A DNA stretch of 64,000 bases, from assembly GCA_016098155.1 (NCBI GenBank), contig JAAAJB010000050.1, forward strand, positions 1 to 64,000. Direction: 5' to 3'. The notes below the pieces were generated by a model that saw nothing but the letters and a program-made list of their open reading frames with translations, did not search any database and was not told where the DNA came from. This stretch comes from Actinomortierella ambigua (Eukaryota; Mortierellomycota; Mortierellomycetes; Mortierellales; Mortierellaceae). The first letter of the stretch is position 1; every line of letters begins with the position of its first letter. The position numbers were made by a program, and so were the translations under genes. Positions 12,801 to 25,682 of the stretch are shown one piece after another.

Positions 12801-14183
12801 CGTCGGACCATGGGCCCTCGCACCCAATGTTTGACATGGTCAGGGCCGAGCTAGTTGCCACCAAGTCGACTCTGAACGAGTTGGAGCGCGAATGTATGAA
12901 GTCGCTACAAGTGTGTAACATGGAGCTATATATGACAAATGAAAAGTTTGCCCTTTGCTAACCCCCCCCCTACCTCACCCCGTGTCCCCTTTCATCTTCT
13001 TCCTCTTCTAATGACCCTTCAAGATATGGTCAAGTTTAGGCAGTGCAATCGACTCAAGTCAGAGGTACTGGCACTGAGGCAGGAGCTTGGACTGCCGGTC
13101 GGATCGGATCTGACGATGGAGGAAAGCCTGCCGACGATCTTGTCATCGTCGATCCGCGGCGTATCCAGCAACACACCTTCGAGGCGCAACTCGCGCAACA
13201 GTGTCACTGGTTTACCCCGAGGCGGAGGAGGAAGCATTAGTGGAGTGGCAGGAGCAGGGGGCCTTTTCTCGTCGTCGTCTTCATCCTATGGCGTGGTTCC
13301 TGCAACGCCGTCCAACACTCCGGCCAACCCGGCGCCCATCAGTTCGCACCACTTTGCGGCGCACCGCCCAACTTTGGTCCCACAGCACCTTTCATCGTCA
13401 TCGCAAGCGCTGCAACCCCACGACCCTCTGGCCACATCTCCGATCCTCGGTGCCTTCCCAGGAGCACCATTGGGTCATGAGAGGGGTGGTGGTGGCGGCG
13501 GCGGCAATGCAGGAGGACCAGGATCTCACCATCATCCGCCGCCACCGCCACCGTCACACCAACACCACCACGGATCATCGGCAGTGACCTCTGGCACCAA
13601 CTCGATGGCCTCGTCTGTCGGATCTCTGGGTTCGACGTCGCCCCTCATGTCCTCGTCATACTCGTCCACATCATCGACGGCGTTACCGTCGATTGTTCCT
13701 GAGCGGCAGTCGCTGTATCGGTCCAAGAGCGGGAGCAGCCGTCAGTTGGGACATTACCCCAACTTTATGAACAGCTCGCCACAGACAACCCCTTACCATC
13801 ACCAGACTTACCATTCGCATCATCATGCTCCTTACCACCATCATGGCTACCCTACCACGGCAGCGGCGGCAGCGGCGGCGGCCTCGCAGCAATACCACCA
13901 CCACCGTCAGTCTTGGTCCTCCTCGTCCGCCTCCAACTCGCACCCGCACTTGCCCATGGGCCACCAGAGCGCCAACACAAGCTCAAGCTCCGTCTCGTCC
14001 GCCACTCAGCAGCCGCAGCAGCAGCAGCAGCAGCGGCAACAGCAGCAACAGTCGGCACCGCAACAACTGTCTCCATCCACACCACCGCAGCATGCTCAGT
14101 CAGAACAACAGCAGCTGTCTGGTGCCCCAACCCCAACACCTGCAGAGGCGCATCCTACTGCTAAAGCAGAGGTAGCAGCTTGA
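9878..14183 (+). CDS. CCDC6-like coiled-coil protein
   Basis: Six exons, 9878-10003, 10812-10889, 11570-11890, 12176-12325, 12524-12914 and 13024-14183, encode about 741 residues with continuous frame. The central 120-310 residues form a coiled coil made of the CCDC6 signature repeats: QEEENISNRLLKRI, QEEEYLTQTLQKKL and LEQEQEYIVNRLQKQL. Each is an acidic triplet followed by a basic helix about 34 residues apart. The C-terminal half is low-complexity, rich in Ser, His, Gly and a Gln run (QQQQQQRQQQQQ). Human CCDC6 is a pro-apoptotic, checkpoint-related adaptor; the fungal role is not established. The fifth donor is a choice between GTGTGT (12911) and GTAACA (12915); only the latter keeps the downstream frame. 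The long second and third introns (0.7-0.8 kb) are unusual for this window. Confidence 0.82.
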
Positions 14184-14469
14184 GGTATGATATTTTAGTG
14201 GTTTTTTTTCTTCCCTCAAATTTTGCAGTTTTGTTTATACTCTTCTTTGATTTTTTTTTCTTTTCGCTAAAGATTATCATACTCCGTCCAAAAGAAAAGA
14301 AAAGAAAAACATCTTCCACGCAATAAATATACACACGCCAATACCATACCCTTGATTACCAGAAAAAAAATAGAGGACATGTATAAGAGGAGAGAGAAAA
14401 AAAATGTAACAACGATGCTGAATGGGGAAAAGACTAGACTCAAAAGCAGGAGGAACACATGCTTTTTTT

Positions 14470-16719
14470 TTACATGCGGAAGACACCAAACTTTGTGTCC
14501 TGAATAGGAGCGTTGAGGGCTGCGGACAAGCCCATTCCAAGGACTGCGCGGGTATCCTCTGGGTTGATGACACCATCGTCCCACAGACGGGCGGAAGAGA
14601 AGTACGGGTGACCCTCCTTCTCATACAGCTCGACGATCGGCTTCTTAAAGGCCTCCTCGTCCTTGGGGTCCCAGTCCTGGCCCTTCTTCTTCATGCCATC
14701 GCGCTTGACCTGCGACAAGACACCCGCAGCCTGCTCACCACCCATGACGGAGATACGGGCGTTGGGCCACATCCACATGAACCGGGGCGAGTACGCACGA
14801 CCGCACATGCCATAGTTGCCAGCACCGAACGAACCACCTAAGATGACGGTCAGCTTGGGCACCTGGGCACACGAGACGGCCGAGACCATCTTGGCGCCGT
14901 TCTTGGCAATACCACCTTGCTCCGCCGACGAGCCGACCATGAAACCGGTAATGTTTTGCAAGAACACGAGGGGGATCTTGCGCTGCGAGCACAGCTCGAC
15001 GAAATGGGCCGCCTTCAACGCCGCCTCGGAGAACAAGATACCATTGTTGGCGACGATACCGATCGGGTAACCATGCAAATGCGCGAAACCGGTCACGACC
15101 GTCGTACCATAGTTCTCCTTAAACTCGCTAAACTTGGAGCCGTCCACAATACGCGCAATCACATTCTTGACATCAAACGGCTTCTTCAGGTTGTCGCCCA
15201 CAATACCGCCCAGCTCCTTCGCCGAATACAACGGCTCCTCCACAGGCTTCACCGCCAACTGTGGCTTCTTTTGATAGTTGAGGTTGCCAATCACACGACG
15301 CGCCAAGACCAACGCATGCTCGTCATCGACCGCCAAATGATCCGTGACGCCCGAGACTCGGCAGTGCATGTCGCCACCGCCCAGATCCTCCGCCGAGACG
15401 ACCTCGCCCGTCGCGGCCTTGACCAAGGGAGGGCCGGCCAAGAAGATGGTACCTTGCTTCTGAACAATGATCGACTCATCGGCCATGGCGGGCACATAGG
15501 CGCCTCCAGCCGTGCACGAGCCCAAGACGACAGCGACCTGTGGGATGCCCATGGCGGACATGGTGGCCTGGTTGAAGAAGATGCGACCGAAATGTTCCTT
15601 GTCCGGGAAGACGTCGGACTGGCGTGGCAGGTTGGCGCCTCCAGACTCGACCAAGTAGATGCAGGGCAAGCGGTTCTCACGCGCAATCTCCTGGGCGCGC
15701 AAATGCTTCTTGACGGTGATCGGGTAGTAGGTGCCGCCCTTGACGGTGGGATCGTTGGCGACAATCATGCACTCGATGCCGTTCACGCGACCAATGCCGG
15801 CAATCACACCGCCCGCAGGTACATTGTCCTCGTACAGCTCGTAACCGGCAAACTGTCCAATTTCCAGGAAGGGTGAGCCGGGATCCAAGAGACGGTCGAC
15901 ACTAAAAGAGGATTTTTTTTCAATTAAGGAGGATTTTTTTTTTTTGTTCAATTAGGGTTTTTTCTCTCACGGTCAAAAGATTCTTGGTTGCGGAAAATAT
16001 ACCTCCGTAAAAAAAAAATAAAAAAATAAAAGGCAGACTCTCATCTCCCGACTCCACTGGGGTTGTTCATCGTTTCTTCTCCACACAAGACTGCGAGTGG
16101 TCGAGGGTATCCATACCGATCTCTGGGAAGGAGCTTCTTACGACCAATATGACGATCTCTTGCGACTTTGCCACCACCTAAGTAGATCAGCGTGTGATCA
16201 CGGAACGGACAAAAAAGACACATGTTTAGAATGGATCAGCAATTTGAGGGGTTCCCCCGTAACACCACTCTTGAGCAACACCCACAGGAAGGACCAATTA
16301 CCAAGTTTGATCTCGGCAACACGGGCATTCATGTCATCAACCAAAGCCTGCATCCTGGCAGCATTTTCCTAAAAGAGAGCATCGCCATTCATCCGACCGC
16401 GATTGAAATAATAAAGAATGCATGAGTTTTTGTGTCAGACGGGGTTTTGAATCAGTGCTGTTTGAATCAAATGGGGCATTAGGGTGGTACTGGTCCGAAC
16501 CTTGAACTCTGGCTTGTGAGGGTCAATGTGGTTAGGCAGGACAGTGGCCTGCTCCTCATGGCTACGGTGGTAGTTGCGGACAATGCCTGCAGCCATGGAG
16601 GGACGCATCACGCTACGGGCAGCGTGGATGGTGGATGGGGATGCCAGGCGGGGGATAGCCAAGGCGCGAGCCCATGTGGCAGCAGTGGGAACGATGGCTT
16701 TCCGGAGGAAGAGGCTCAT
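14470..16719 (-). CDS. MCCB: Methylcrotonyl-CoA carboxylase beta (carboxyltransferase) subunit, mitochondrial
   Basis: Four exons on the minus strand, 16719-16501, 16368-16302, 16177-16117 and 15901-14470, give 592 residues with every intron phase matching. The subunit transfers CO2 from carboxybiotin to 3-methylcrotonyl-CoA in leucine breakdown in the mitochondrial matrix. The first 45-50 residues are Arg/Ala/Ser-rich without acids, a good presequence. Family blocks are unmistakable: [15 protein letters not shown] (biotin-carboxylase interface), [88 protein letters not shown], and the terminal FGVFRM. Length matches animal and fungal orthologues (about 560-590). The biotin-bearing alpha subunit is not in this window. 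It is transcribed away from pyruvate carboxylase, another biotin enzyme. Confidence 0.96.
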
Positions 16720-19539
16720 GATGGGAGGGATGAATGGATGTGGAGTGGGGAGGGAGGTAAGAGTGGAGAGAAAAGAGTGGAGACGGAGGAGAGAAGAATA
16801 ACAGCAGCAGCAGCAGGGGAGAAGAAGGGATTGGGCCAAAGGGCACACCGAAAGACAAAGGGGGGGGGCAATAAGCAAGCCCCGCCCGCGTTTTCTTCCC
16901 ACGCTCCCCCACTCTCACTCGATCCCCCACGATCCGCACAGAGGATGCGATCAGAAATTATACCTACCGCATAATCCGATATCTTATTGCGCGGGTCATG
17001 ATTTTGGTGCCTGAAATCTGATCACATCATTCCAGATCAGCCGTTGGGTTGAGGCTACCTCGCTCTTCCTCTCTTCCTCTCTCACTCACTTCCTCTTTTT
17101 CTCTCTCACCCACTCACTCTTCTCTCTCTGCTCTCTCGCTCTTCTCTCACTCGCTCACTCTCTTTTCTCTCTCGCTCTCTCTCTCACTCTCTCTCTCCTT
17201 TCACGACGGCAAAATGCAAGCGATATACAACGGGTTGCGTTGGGGAAGAAAGATTGTAACAACGCAGGATGCCAGTGAGAGTCAAGCACCTTCACGCTTA
17301 CTCTTCATATGTGACCAAGCATCGGAAACTGTTTACAAACAAACATGAATCATCGCATGAGAAATAGGAAAGAAAGAGGAGTGGATTGTGTGTTGTATGG
17401 GAATGGAGAATTATTCAGCCTTTTTGGCATATGTGCGTGGATGTGGACACTTTATAACAAGGAATGAGAAAAAAAAAACATAAATAAAGAAGGTTTTGTC
17501 TGTGTGCCCTGGAAAATGAGAAAAGAGTTGCGTGCTAGGGACACAGGTCCCTCGCCTCTTTTACCCCGCTTTTTTCTTTTCTTGACCAACAATTGTCATA
17601 GTGACAAAAAAGAAAAACGCTAAAATAATTATCAACGTCGTACCCAACAATATCATACTCCCGTTTGTTGAACCCTCTTCATTTACCCTTCTCCGCTATT
17701 GACCCGCCCGAGCCGCCCTTGAAAAAATAGTCTTTACACCGTCATGTTGATCTCGCACCTCAACTCCAGAGAGACTATGAGAGAACAAGGACAGAGACTC
17801 GGATAGAAGGCAAAGACCAATATAGGCTAGGGTTCGGGGAAGAGGCACGGCCAACCGCTTTTTGACCTCCCTGTGGCATTTGGGATGCGGAGAGGGGGGA
17901 AGCGTACCTTGTTGCAAGATGCATAGCCAAAGTGAAGATCGTCCTTTTTACCCCCATACTCTATTGTTGTTGTTATTGCTGTTTTCTTTTCTTTTCTTCA
18001 ACATGGCGATGACTCGACACAAGTGGAAGAACGAATCGAATCGCACGGTTGCTCACTTTTACTCAGCGAACCTCCTCTACCGCTGTGTACACTGTACTCC
18101 ATCTTTTTTTGTAAAAAAAAAGAAAAATAAAGTCACCAGTATGTACGGTACAACCTTTTCATTCTTTGTTGGGTTGTATTTTGTATCCGTGGGAGGAATT
18201 AGACAGGTTCTATTCCGTTCCCAACCCGACCTCTGTTGTTGCTCACTCACTGTTTCTCTTTCTCCCCTCGTTTTGACTCTTAACGCGCGCGTGCAAATCA
18301 ACTGGGTTGCCGCAACACAGCTGCATGCTCAATATCAAACAAATTGGCTGAAACCACAACAGACAGCCAAGATATAAAAAAAAATTCCGGAGCAGCAGAA
18401 GAAAGCGGGAGGGGGAGGGGAGAGGAGTGGCGTGAACGGATATTTTACCAGACAAGGAAGAATGTAACGAAGGAAAGAATGCCTACACCAACAAACACAC
18501 GCTAGACAAATGGTCCTATTGGTTGATCACATCAAGGTGGCCTACTGTCGTGATGCCGACCGTTTCCGAAAGCCTGTGATAAACAACATCGCAGTCTTTA
18601 ACGGATGGCCGGGGCAAGATATCCTGGAGACAAGGCAAATGCGAATGCAAATGTAAAATCATGCCGACGAGAGGATGAAAGGGATATAGAGATAGAGAAT
18701 AAAGGGCCAGTTCAACTACTCACGGATGATTACCCTTGCAACATTTGAACACAACCAACAAGCGGTTTTGAGTGTGCAACAACAGAGCTGGTTTGAGGGT
18801 CAACCTTCTGTTGTTCAGGAACAGATTTCCTCTCTCTATTTGCTTCTTTCGCTTCTCTACATTGATGTTCGTCGGTGACACATTGTGTTTTAGAGAGGCC
18901 AACTGTCGAGGCTGGACTTCCGTGGAGATGGTGCATCTGGGAAGCGGGTAATAAAAAAAATAAACGACAGAACAGGGCAAACACGCACGAGGGTATCTCG
19001 TCTACCTGCGACGCCGAGTGGAGGAATTGAGAGCTGAGAGAGGCGGGGCCGTGGTTACCCAAAAGGAAGGAATATGAATCAAATCTCGTTGGCAAGAGTC
19101 GAGTGTGTGTGGCAAGATCTGAATCTTACAAGGCGAGGTGGGCTGGGCTGGTCGATGTCCCAGAAAAAAATCCGTGACTACTACTTGCTCCCCCCTTTGA
19201 CGCTTTAAAAGGGCCCCTGCCTGACCCCAACAACGAGAGTCTTACTCCTCTTCTTCTTTCCTTCTTCCTTTCCTTCTTTTCTTTCTTCTCGTCCATCCAC
19301 CCCTCCACCCCTTTTTGCTTCACACCCTTTTAATCTCGTTCTTGTTTGAACTCTTTTTATTCCTCCTTGCTCCCACTTGCTCTGTCCACTTTGTATTTCT
19401 ACTTTCTACCCCTTCATCTCACTTTCTCACGGGGCATCCGTCGTCGTCGTCAGTCGTCGTCGTATATTTTCAAGTCTTATCGGCTTAAGAAAAAAAAAGA
19501 AGAGCACTCCTCCTCACTCCTATAACACCCCTTTCACAA
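16720..19539. other. Large divergent intergenic region between MCCB and pyruvate carboxylase
   Basis: About 2.8 kb. The first part has a CT-rich tract (17049-17210) next to the MCCB start. The middle (17350-18450) shows short open frames without domains. At 18510-19135 the minus strand has a set of splice-like signals and open segments that may be a small unrecognised gene (see findings). The last 400 bp are the pyrimidine-rich leader of pyruvate carboxylase, with a TTTAAAAGG element near 19205 that could serve as a TATA-like box. Confidence 0.5.
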
Positions 19540-22500
19540 ATGGCTCAAGTCCACGATCACCACGACCACCATGTGGAGCATTCCGTCGACACGATCCGTC
19601 GGTCGCAAGTAGCAAAGCCCGATGAGATCCTCAAGAAGCTGATGGTCGCCAACCGTGGCGAAATTGCCATCCGTGTTTTCCGATCCGCTCACGAGCTGGC
19701 CATGAAGACTGTCGCTATCTTCTCGCACGAGGACCGTCTGTCCATGCACCGTTACAAGGTAACTTTTTCTCTCTTCTTTTTTTTCTTGGAAAGGAGAGAT
19801 TGGCGGTTGGCTCAGATGTCGAGTGGGACAATGGAAAAGGGAAAAAAAAACAAAGTGTGGAACAAAAAAAGAGAGAGATGAGGAACAGTCGGCTATAGCT
19901 GCTGTACAAGCAAGGTGCATGCTGTGCGTGTGAGACCAATCGCTCTCGCAGTGCGTCCAGCGTTGCTCCTTGTTAAAAAAGAGAGAATCACCATTCAAAA
20001 AATGCGGGGTTAGAGTTTGGAGGGGGAGGGGAGTGAATGAGTGAGAGAAAGAGAGAGGGAGGTACGATGGTGGCCGTGACTCGACCTGCACCGAAGGAGA
20101 AAAAAAAAACAAGGTTTTTGGGTGTCAAAGGCCTAAAACAGACATGAGAGTGAGAGCGATGTTTCTTGATTAGGACAAAGGGGCAGAGGCGAAGAGTCAA
20201 AGTCTGGCTGGCGGGGATGGAACGAGGAAAGGAATGCCGAAAGATCATTGCTGTATCTTTCAAAGTATTGCGGTGGCGAGTGTTGGCAGCAAGACCGAGG
20301 AGGGTAAGAGGGTGGGAAGAATCGATTGCTTTTCTTGGTCCGTTTGTCGGTTTCGGTCGACCGAGAAGATGATGACCAAAGATGAGCAGAGAGGTGAGAG
20401 GCTGTGGGTCACTGTCTTCTCGGACTTTTTTTTTTTTTTTTCTCCTTATCGATCGCCAGTCCAACTGGCCCCCCCCCTCTCTTTTTTCCCCCTGGCAACC
20501 AACGAACCTGCCACGCGAGCCAACGTCAATCACCGATAAAGATAGGCTGGTGGTCACTATCTAACCTTTTTTTTTCCCCTTGCTTTCTTCTGCATCATCA
20601 TCTCTCACCACATCCCTCCCTCTCTCTCCTTAGGCTGATGAGGCGTACCAACTGGGCAGCCCCGCCACTCTCACACCTGTGGGCGCCTACCTTGCCCAGG
20701 ATGAGATTATCCGTACCGCCAAACTGCACGACGTGTCGATGATCCACCCCGGATATGGCTTCTTGTCCGAGAACGCGGCCTTTGCCAAAAAGTGCGCCGA
20801 CAACGGCATTGTCTTTGTCGGACCTGACCCACATGTGATCGAGGCCCTCGGCGACAAGACCAAGGCCAGAGATATCGGTATGATTGATTGACTCGGTCAA
20901 CATTCTCAGGAAGGCGAAGAAAAAAAAAGAGAGATGGTCACCAAGAGGGGGGATGGATTTGCAGGAAGAGGGAAAGGTGTGCAGGAAGAGAGAGTGAGAG
21001 AGGCACACACAGACAGACAACGTTGATTATCAAGTTGTGTCTTGTTGTGTGTGTGTATATCTCGTTGCTTCCTCTCTGCTACACTGAACCAAAAGTCTGA
21101 TCTCTGTCATATCTATGCTTTGTGCATTTGTATTATCTCTGTGTGCCTCTAATTGACTTTTTTTTTTATCTCTACCTCCCACGCTCTCCACTATCAATAC
21201 TATCGTTCGCAAAAAAAATCCTCCCCCCCCCCCCCCCTTCCCTCTCTCTATCCCTCTCTCTCTCTCCAATCAAATAACGTTCGATAGCCATTGCCGCCGG
21301 TGTACCTGTTGTCCCTGGTACCCCGGGCCCTATCAAGTCCAGCCAAGAAGCAAACGCATTTGTTGAGAGTACGTCATTTCACATCCACCATCCGCATTCT
21401 TACCCCTGCTGCACAATCGGGTCTCGACGCTTGAAACATCCATCTCGATCATTCCTTTCCCTTTATGGGAGGTGATTTGACCGCCCGGGAATTCTTTCCC
21501 CATTGGCAGAAACAAAGAGGATCGACGTTCTAACACCTCCAACTCTATCTTTCTTTCTTGACTTATAGAGTATGGCTTCCCCGTCATCATCAAGGCAGCC
21601 ATGGGTGGTGGTGGACGTGGTATGCGTGTTGTCCGCAAAAAGGAGGAATTTGCTGAGGGCTTTGAGCGCGCAGTGTCCGAGGCCAAGCAGGCCTTTGGCG
21701 ATGGTACCGTTTTCATTGAGCGCTTCCTCGATAAGCCCCGTCACATTGAAGTTCAGCTGCTCGCCGATAGCGCCGGCAACGTGATTCACCTGTTTGAGCG
21801 CGACTGCTCTGTTCAGCGTCGTCACCAAAAGGTCGTTGAGATTGCGCCCGCCAAGACCCTCACTCCCTCGGTTCGCGATGCCATCCTCAGCAACGCCATC
21901 AAGATCGCCAAGTACGTCGGCTATAAGAACGCCGGTACGGCCGAATTCTTGGTCGACCAGGATGATCGCCACTACTTTATCGAGATTAACCCTCGTATCC
22001 AAGTCGAACATACCATCACAGGCAAGTTTCTCTTCTCTTCCATTTTCGAGTTTGCCGAATTGTTTTTTTATTTTCTCAAACCATGTTGTTGGTAACACTT
22101 TGTATTTTCCTTGTTATTTTATTTTCCTTTCTCATCATCCAACAAAACAGAGGAGATTACTGGCATCGATATTGTTGCTGCTCAGATCCAGATTGCTGCC
22201 GGCATTTTGCTTCCCGAGCTCGGCTTGACCCAGGACCGCATTCAGATTCGTGGATTCGCCATCCAATGTCGTGTCACAACGGAGGATCCATCTCAGGGTT
22301 TCCAGCCCGACACTGGAAGGATCGAGGTGTACCGCTCCGCAGGCGGCAACGGTGTGCGTCTCGACGGTGGTCAGGGATTCGTGGGCGCAGTGATTACGCC
22401 ATACTACGATTCACTACTGGTAAAGGTCACCTGTACAGGTGCCACCTATGAGCTGGCACGTCGCAAGGTGGTGCGAGCCCTGGTTGAGTTCCGCATCCGT

Positions 22501-24899
22501 GGTGTCAAGACCAACATCCCCTTCGTGCAGCGCCTGATCACGCACCCAACCTTCATCGAGGGCAAGTGCTGGACCACCTTCATCGATGATACCCCAGACC
22601 TGTTCAACCTCGTCAAGCAGCAGAACCGTGCCCAGAAGCTGCTCGCCTACCTCGGAGACGTTGCCGTCAACGGACCAAGCATCAAGGGCCAGATTGTAAG
22701 TGAAGGATGACACATGACACCATCTAACAAAAAAAATGAGGGAGGAAAAAAGAACTACCTTTCAAGAATGGGGAAAAAAATGCGGGGGAAGAAAAAAGGA
22801 GGCATGTGGCAAATGGTTGCACAAAAGTTTCTTTCTGACCGGTTTGTCATATTCAACAAATACACGACCACCACAAAAAAAAAAAAAAATAGGGTGAGCC
22901 TCAACTGAAGGAGGAGCTGACCATCCCCCCACTGCTCAGTGCGGGCAAGCCTGTGGATGTCGCCATCCCTCCCACCCAGGGCTGGCGCAAGATTTTCCTC
23001 GAGAAGGGTCCCGAGGCCTTTGCCAAGGCCGTTCGTGCCTATCCCGGCGTGCTGGTCATGGACACCACCTGGCGTGATGCCCATCAGAGTCTGTTGGCCA
23101 CCCGTGTCCGCACGATCGATCTCATCAACATCGCCCCAACGACTGCCCACGCCCTCTCCAACGCCTACTCGCTCGAGATGTGGGGTGGTGCCACCTTCGA
23201 TGTCGCCATGCGCTTCCTGTACGAAGATCCTTGGGACCGTCTGGCCCAGCTGCGCAAGCTTGTCCCCAACATTCCCTTCCAGATGCTGTTCCGTGGCGCC
23301 AACGCAGTCGGATACACCAGCTACCCTGACAATGTCATCTATGATTTCTGCGACAAGGCCGTCAAGACTGGTATGGATATCTTCCGTATCTTTGACTCGC
23401 TGAACTACATTGAGAACATGCGTCTCGGCATCCGCGCCGTCAAGGCTGCTGGTGGTATTGTCGAGGCCACAGTCTGCTACACGGGCGATGTTTCGGACCC
23501 CTCGCGCAAGAAGCACAACCTGGAATACTACCTCAACTTTGTTCAGGAACTGGTGGACGAGGGCATCCACGTCCTCGCCATCAAGGATATGGCTGGTCTG
23601 CTCAAGCCCCAGGCTGCCACCATCCTGATCGGCGCCATCCGCAAGCGCTTCCCCGACCTGCCCATTCACGTTCACACCCACGACACAGCCGGTACCGGTG
23701 TTGCCTCGATGCTGGCAGCTGCCGCTGCTGGTGCCGACGTGATTGATCTGGCGACGGACATCATGTCCGGCACGACCTCGCAGCCCTCGATGGGTGCCGT
23801 GGTTGCTGCTCTGGAACACACCAACCTGGGAACCGGTATCCGTCAGGAGGACGTCATTGCCCTCAACAGCTACTGGGAGCAGGCACGTCTGTTGTACTCT
23901 GGCTTTGAGGCGAACGTCCGTGCGGCGGATTCGGGTGTGTACCAACACGAGATGCCGGGCGGTCAGTACACGAACCTGATGTTCCAGGCAACACAACTGG
24001 GTCTGGGCAAGCAATGGAACGAGATCAAGAAGGCCTACATTGATGCGAACGCCCTCTGCGGCGACATTGTCAAGGTCACACCGTCGTCCAAGGTCGTTGG
24101 TGATCTAGCCCAGTTCATGGTCTCGAACCAGCTCGGCCGCCAGGAGGTCGTCGACAAGGCCGCCTCGCTCAACTTCCCCACGAGTGTCGTCGAGTTCTTC
24201 CAGGGTTACTTGGGTCAGCCTTATGGCGGCTTCCCCGAGCCTCTGCGCTCGGACATCATCCGCAACATGCCCCGCATCGACGGCCGCCCTGGCGCCAACA
24301 TGCCCGATTTTGACCTTGTTGGTCTCAAGTCGCAGTTGATCAAGAAGTACGGCAAGAAGATTCGCGATGTCGATGTCTCGTCCGCGGCCATCTACCCCAA
24401 GGTCTTTGAGGAGTACTGCGACAAGGTTGAGGCCTATGGTGATCTGTCTGTCCTGCCGACCCGCTACTTCCTGAGCAAGCTGGAGACGGAAGAGGAGGTG
24501 CACGTCGAGATTGAGAAGGGCAAGACCCTGATCATCAAGTTGCTCGCCGTCGGCCCCATCAATGCCCAGGGCAAGCGCGACGTCTTCTTTGAGCTCAATG
24601 GCGAGGGCCGTAGCGTCAGCATCCAGGACCACAGCGCCGCTGTCGAACACACGGCCCGCTCCAAGGCCAACCCCGCGGTCGAGGGTGAGATTGGCGCACC
24701 CATGTCCGGTGTTGTCGTCGAGATCCGTGTCAAGGAGGGCACCGTCGTCAATGCTGGCGACCCTATCTGCATTCTGTCGGCCATGAAGATGGAGACTATC
24801 GTTACAGCTCCCGTGGCTGGCAAGGTCGAGATGGTCGCCGTCCACGAAAACGATTCGCTGTCTCAAGGCGATCTGGTGGCACGTATTGTGCACGCCTAA
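19540..24899 (+). CDS. PYC: Pyruvate carboxylase (cytosolic type)
   Basis: Six exons, 19540-19758, 20634-20877, 21288-21368, 21569-22021, 22151-22695 and 22893-24899, encode 1,182 residues, matching the usual fungal length near 1,180. The enzyme makes oxaloacetate from pyruvate, bicarbonate and ATP (anaplerosis, gluconeogenesis, precursor supply for lipid synthesis). Domain order is clear. The biotin carboxylase (from [14 protein letters not shown]) has the ATP-grasp Gly-rich loop [14 protein letters not shown] and [12 protein letters not shown]. The carboxyltransferase (from about 560) has [15 protein letters not shown] and HVHTHDTAG. The C-terminal biotin-carrier domain has the biotinylated Lys of AMKMET encoded at 24786-24788 (residue about 1146). 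The N-terminus is His/Asp-rich with no presequence, consistent with a cytosolic enzyme. The fourth intron uses a GC donor (AG/GCAAGT). Confidence 0.97.
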
Positions 24900-25682
24900 A
24901 AAAAAAAAGAAGAAAAAAAAAGATTGTCCTTGTTTTTTGTTAGCACATGTCATTGCTTTGTTTCCTCCACTGAATACCACTATTACCTTTACTTAAAACT
25001 GTCAGGGTTATGATCTGGTTTCTGGGATGACTGGGCGTGGGACACGGGTTCTACTGAGATATCTATGTAGGTTGGATGACAAAACGGGTGAGAAATGAGG
25101 ACGGTTTGGACTTGACCGAGTACTTGCATCAGTGCATTTGTCACTCGATCATTCCTAACGACTTTTCCATGGTTCCATGGGAGCTTTAGGGTTACTGATA
25201 TGTGGTACTGTATCAAGATAGAGTAACAGATCGAAGGCAGTATTGCCCCCCCCCTCATTCTACTCTCTTTACCTCTCTCTCTCCCTTTGACTCTCTCACC
25301 CTCGATGCTTCTCGAGGGGGGAGGCCTGGCACTTATGGCAAATGGAGCACTCTATCATTATTATTTATTGCTGCTGCTGCTGTGGGATATGAGGAGGGAA
25401 GGGGTGTCAATTGGTTGAAATTCGAAGGTGGAATGAACATCAATCTTCGCTGTCAGTTGCCCATCCCCCCCCCCTCTTCTACTCGTACTCCTTTTCTAGC
25501 CACTTTTTTTTCCTTCTCTTCCTTTCTTCTCCCACCCTCGCCCCCATCTTATACGCCTGCTTCTTCTCCAACCAACCCCATCCAATTCAATCTATACCAC
25601 ACCTCCGACTCTCTTCGAGGACTTGCAATAACACTCTTCTCACCAGTGTCTGCTCGTCTCGCCGCAACAAAAGAAACTAAAA
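24900..25682. other. Intergenic region, no gene supported
   Basis: About 780 bp between the pyruvate carboxylase stop and the next start. A-rich termination-proximal sequence follows the stop, then unremarkable sequence, then C/T-rich promoter sequence (25240-25330 and 25455-25680) leading into the next gene. No domain-bearing frame or RNA gene is seen. Confidence 0.6.

Noticed and set aside
14917..15876. Open frame of 319 codons antisense to MCCB
   Set aside because: It is a shadow of the conserved carboxyltransferase sequence; composition (His/Asp/Arg-rich) is typical of antisense frames.
22755..24014. Open frame of 419 codons antisense to pyruvate carboxylase
   Set aside because: It mirrors the strongly codon-biased, conserved carboxyltransferase exon on the other strand. 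The protein has no domain, and the real gene explains the region fully.
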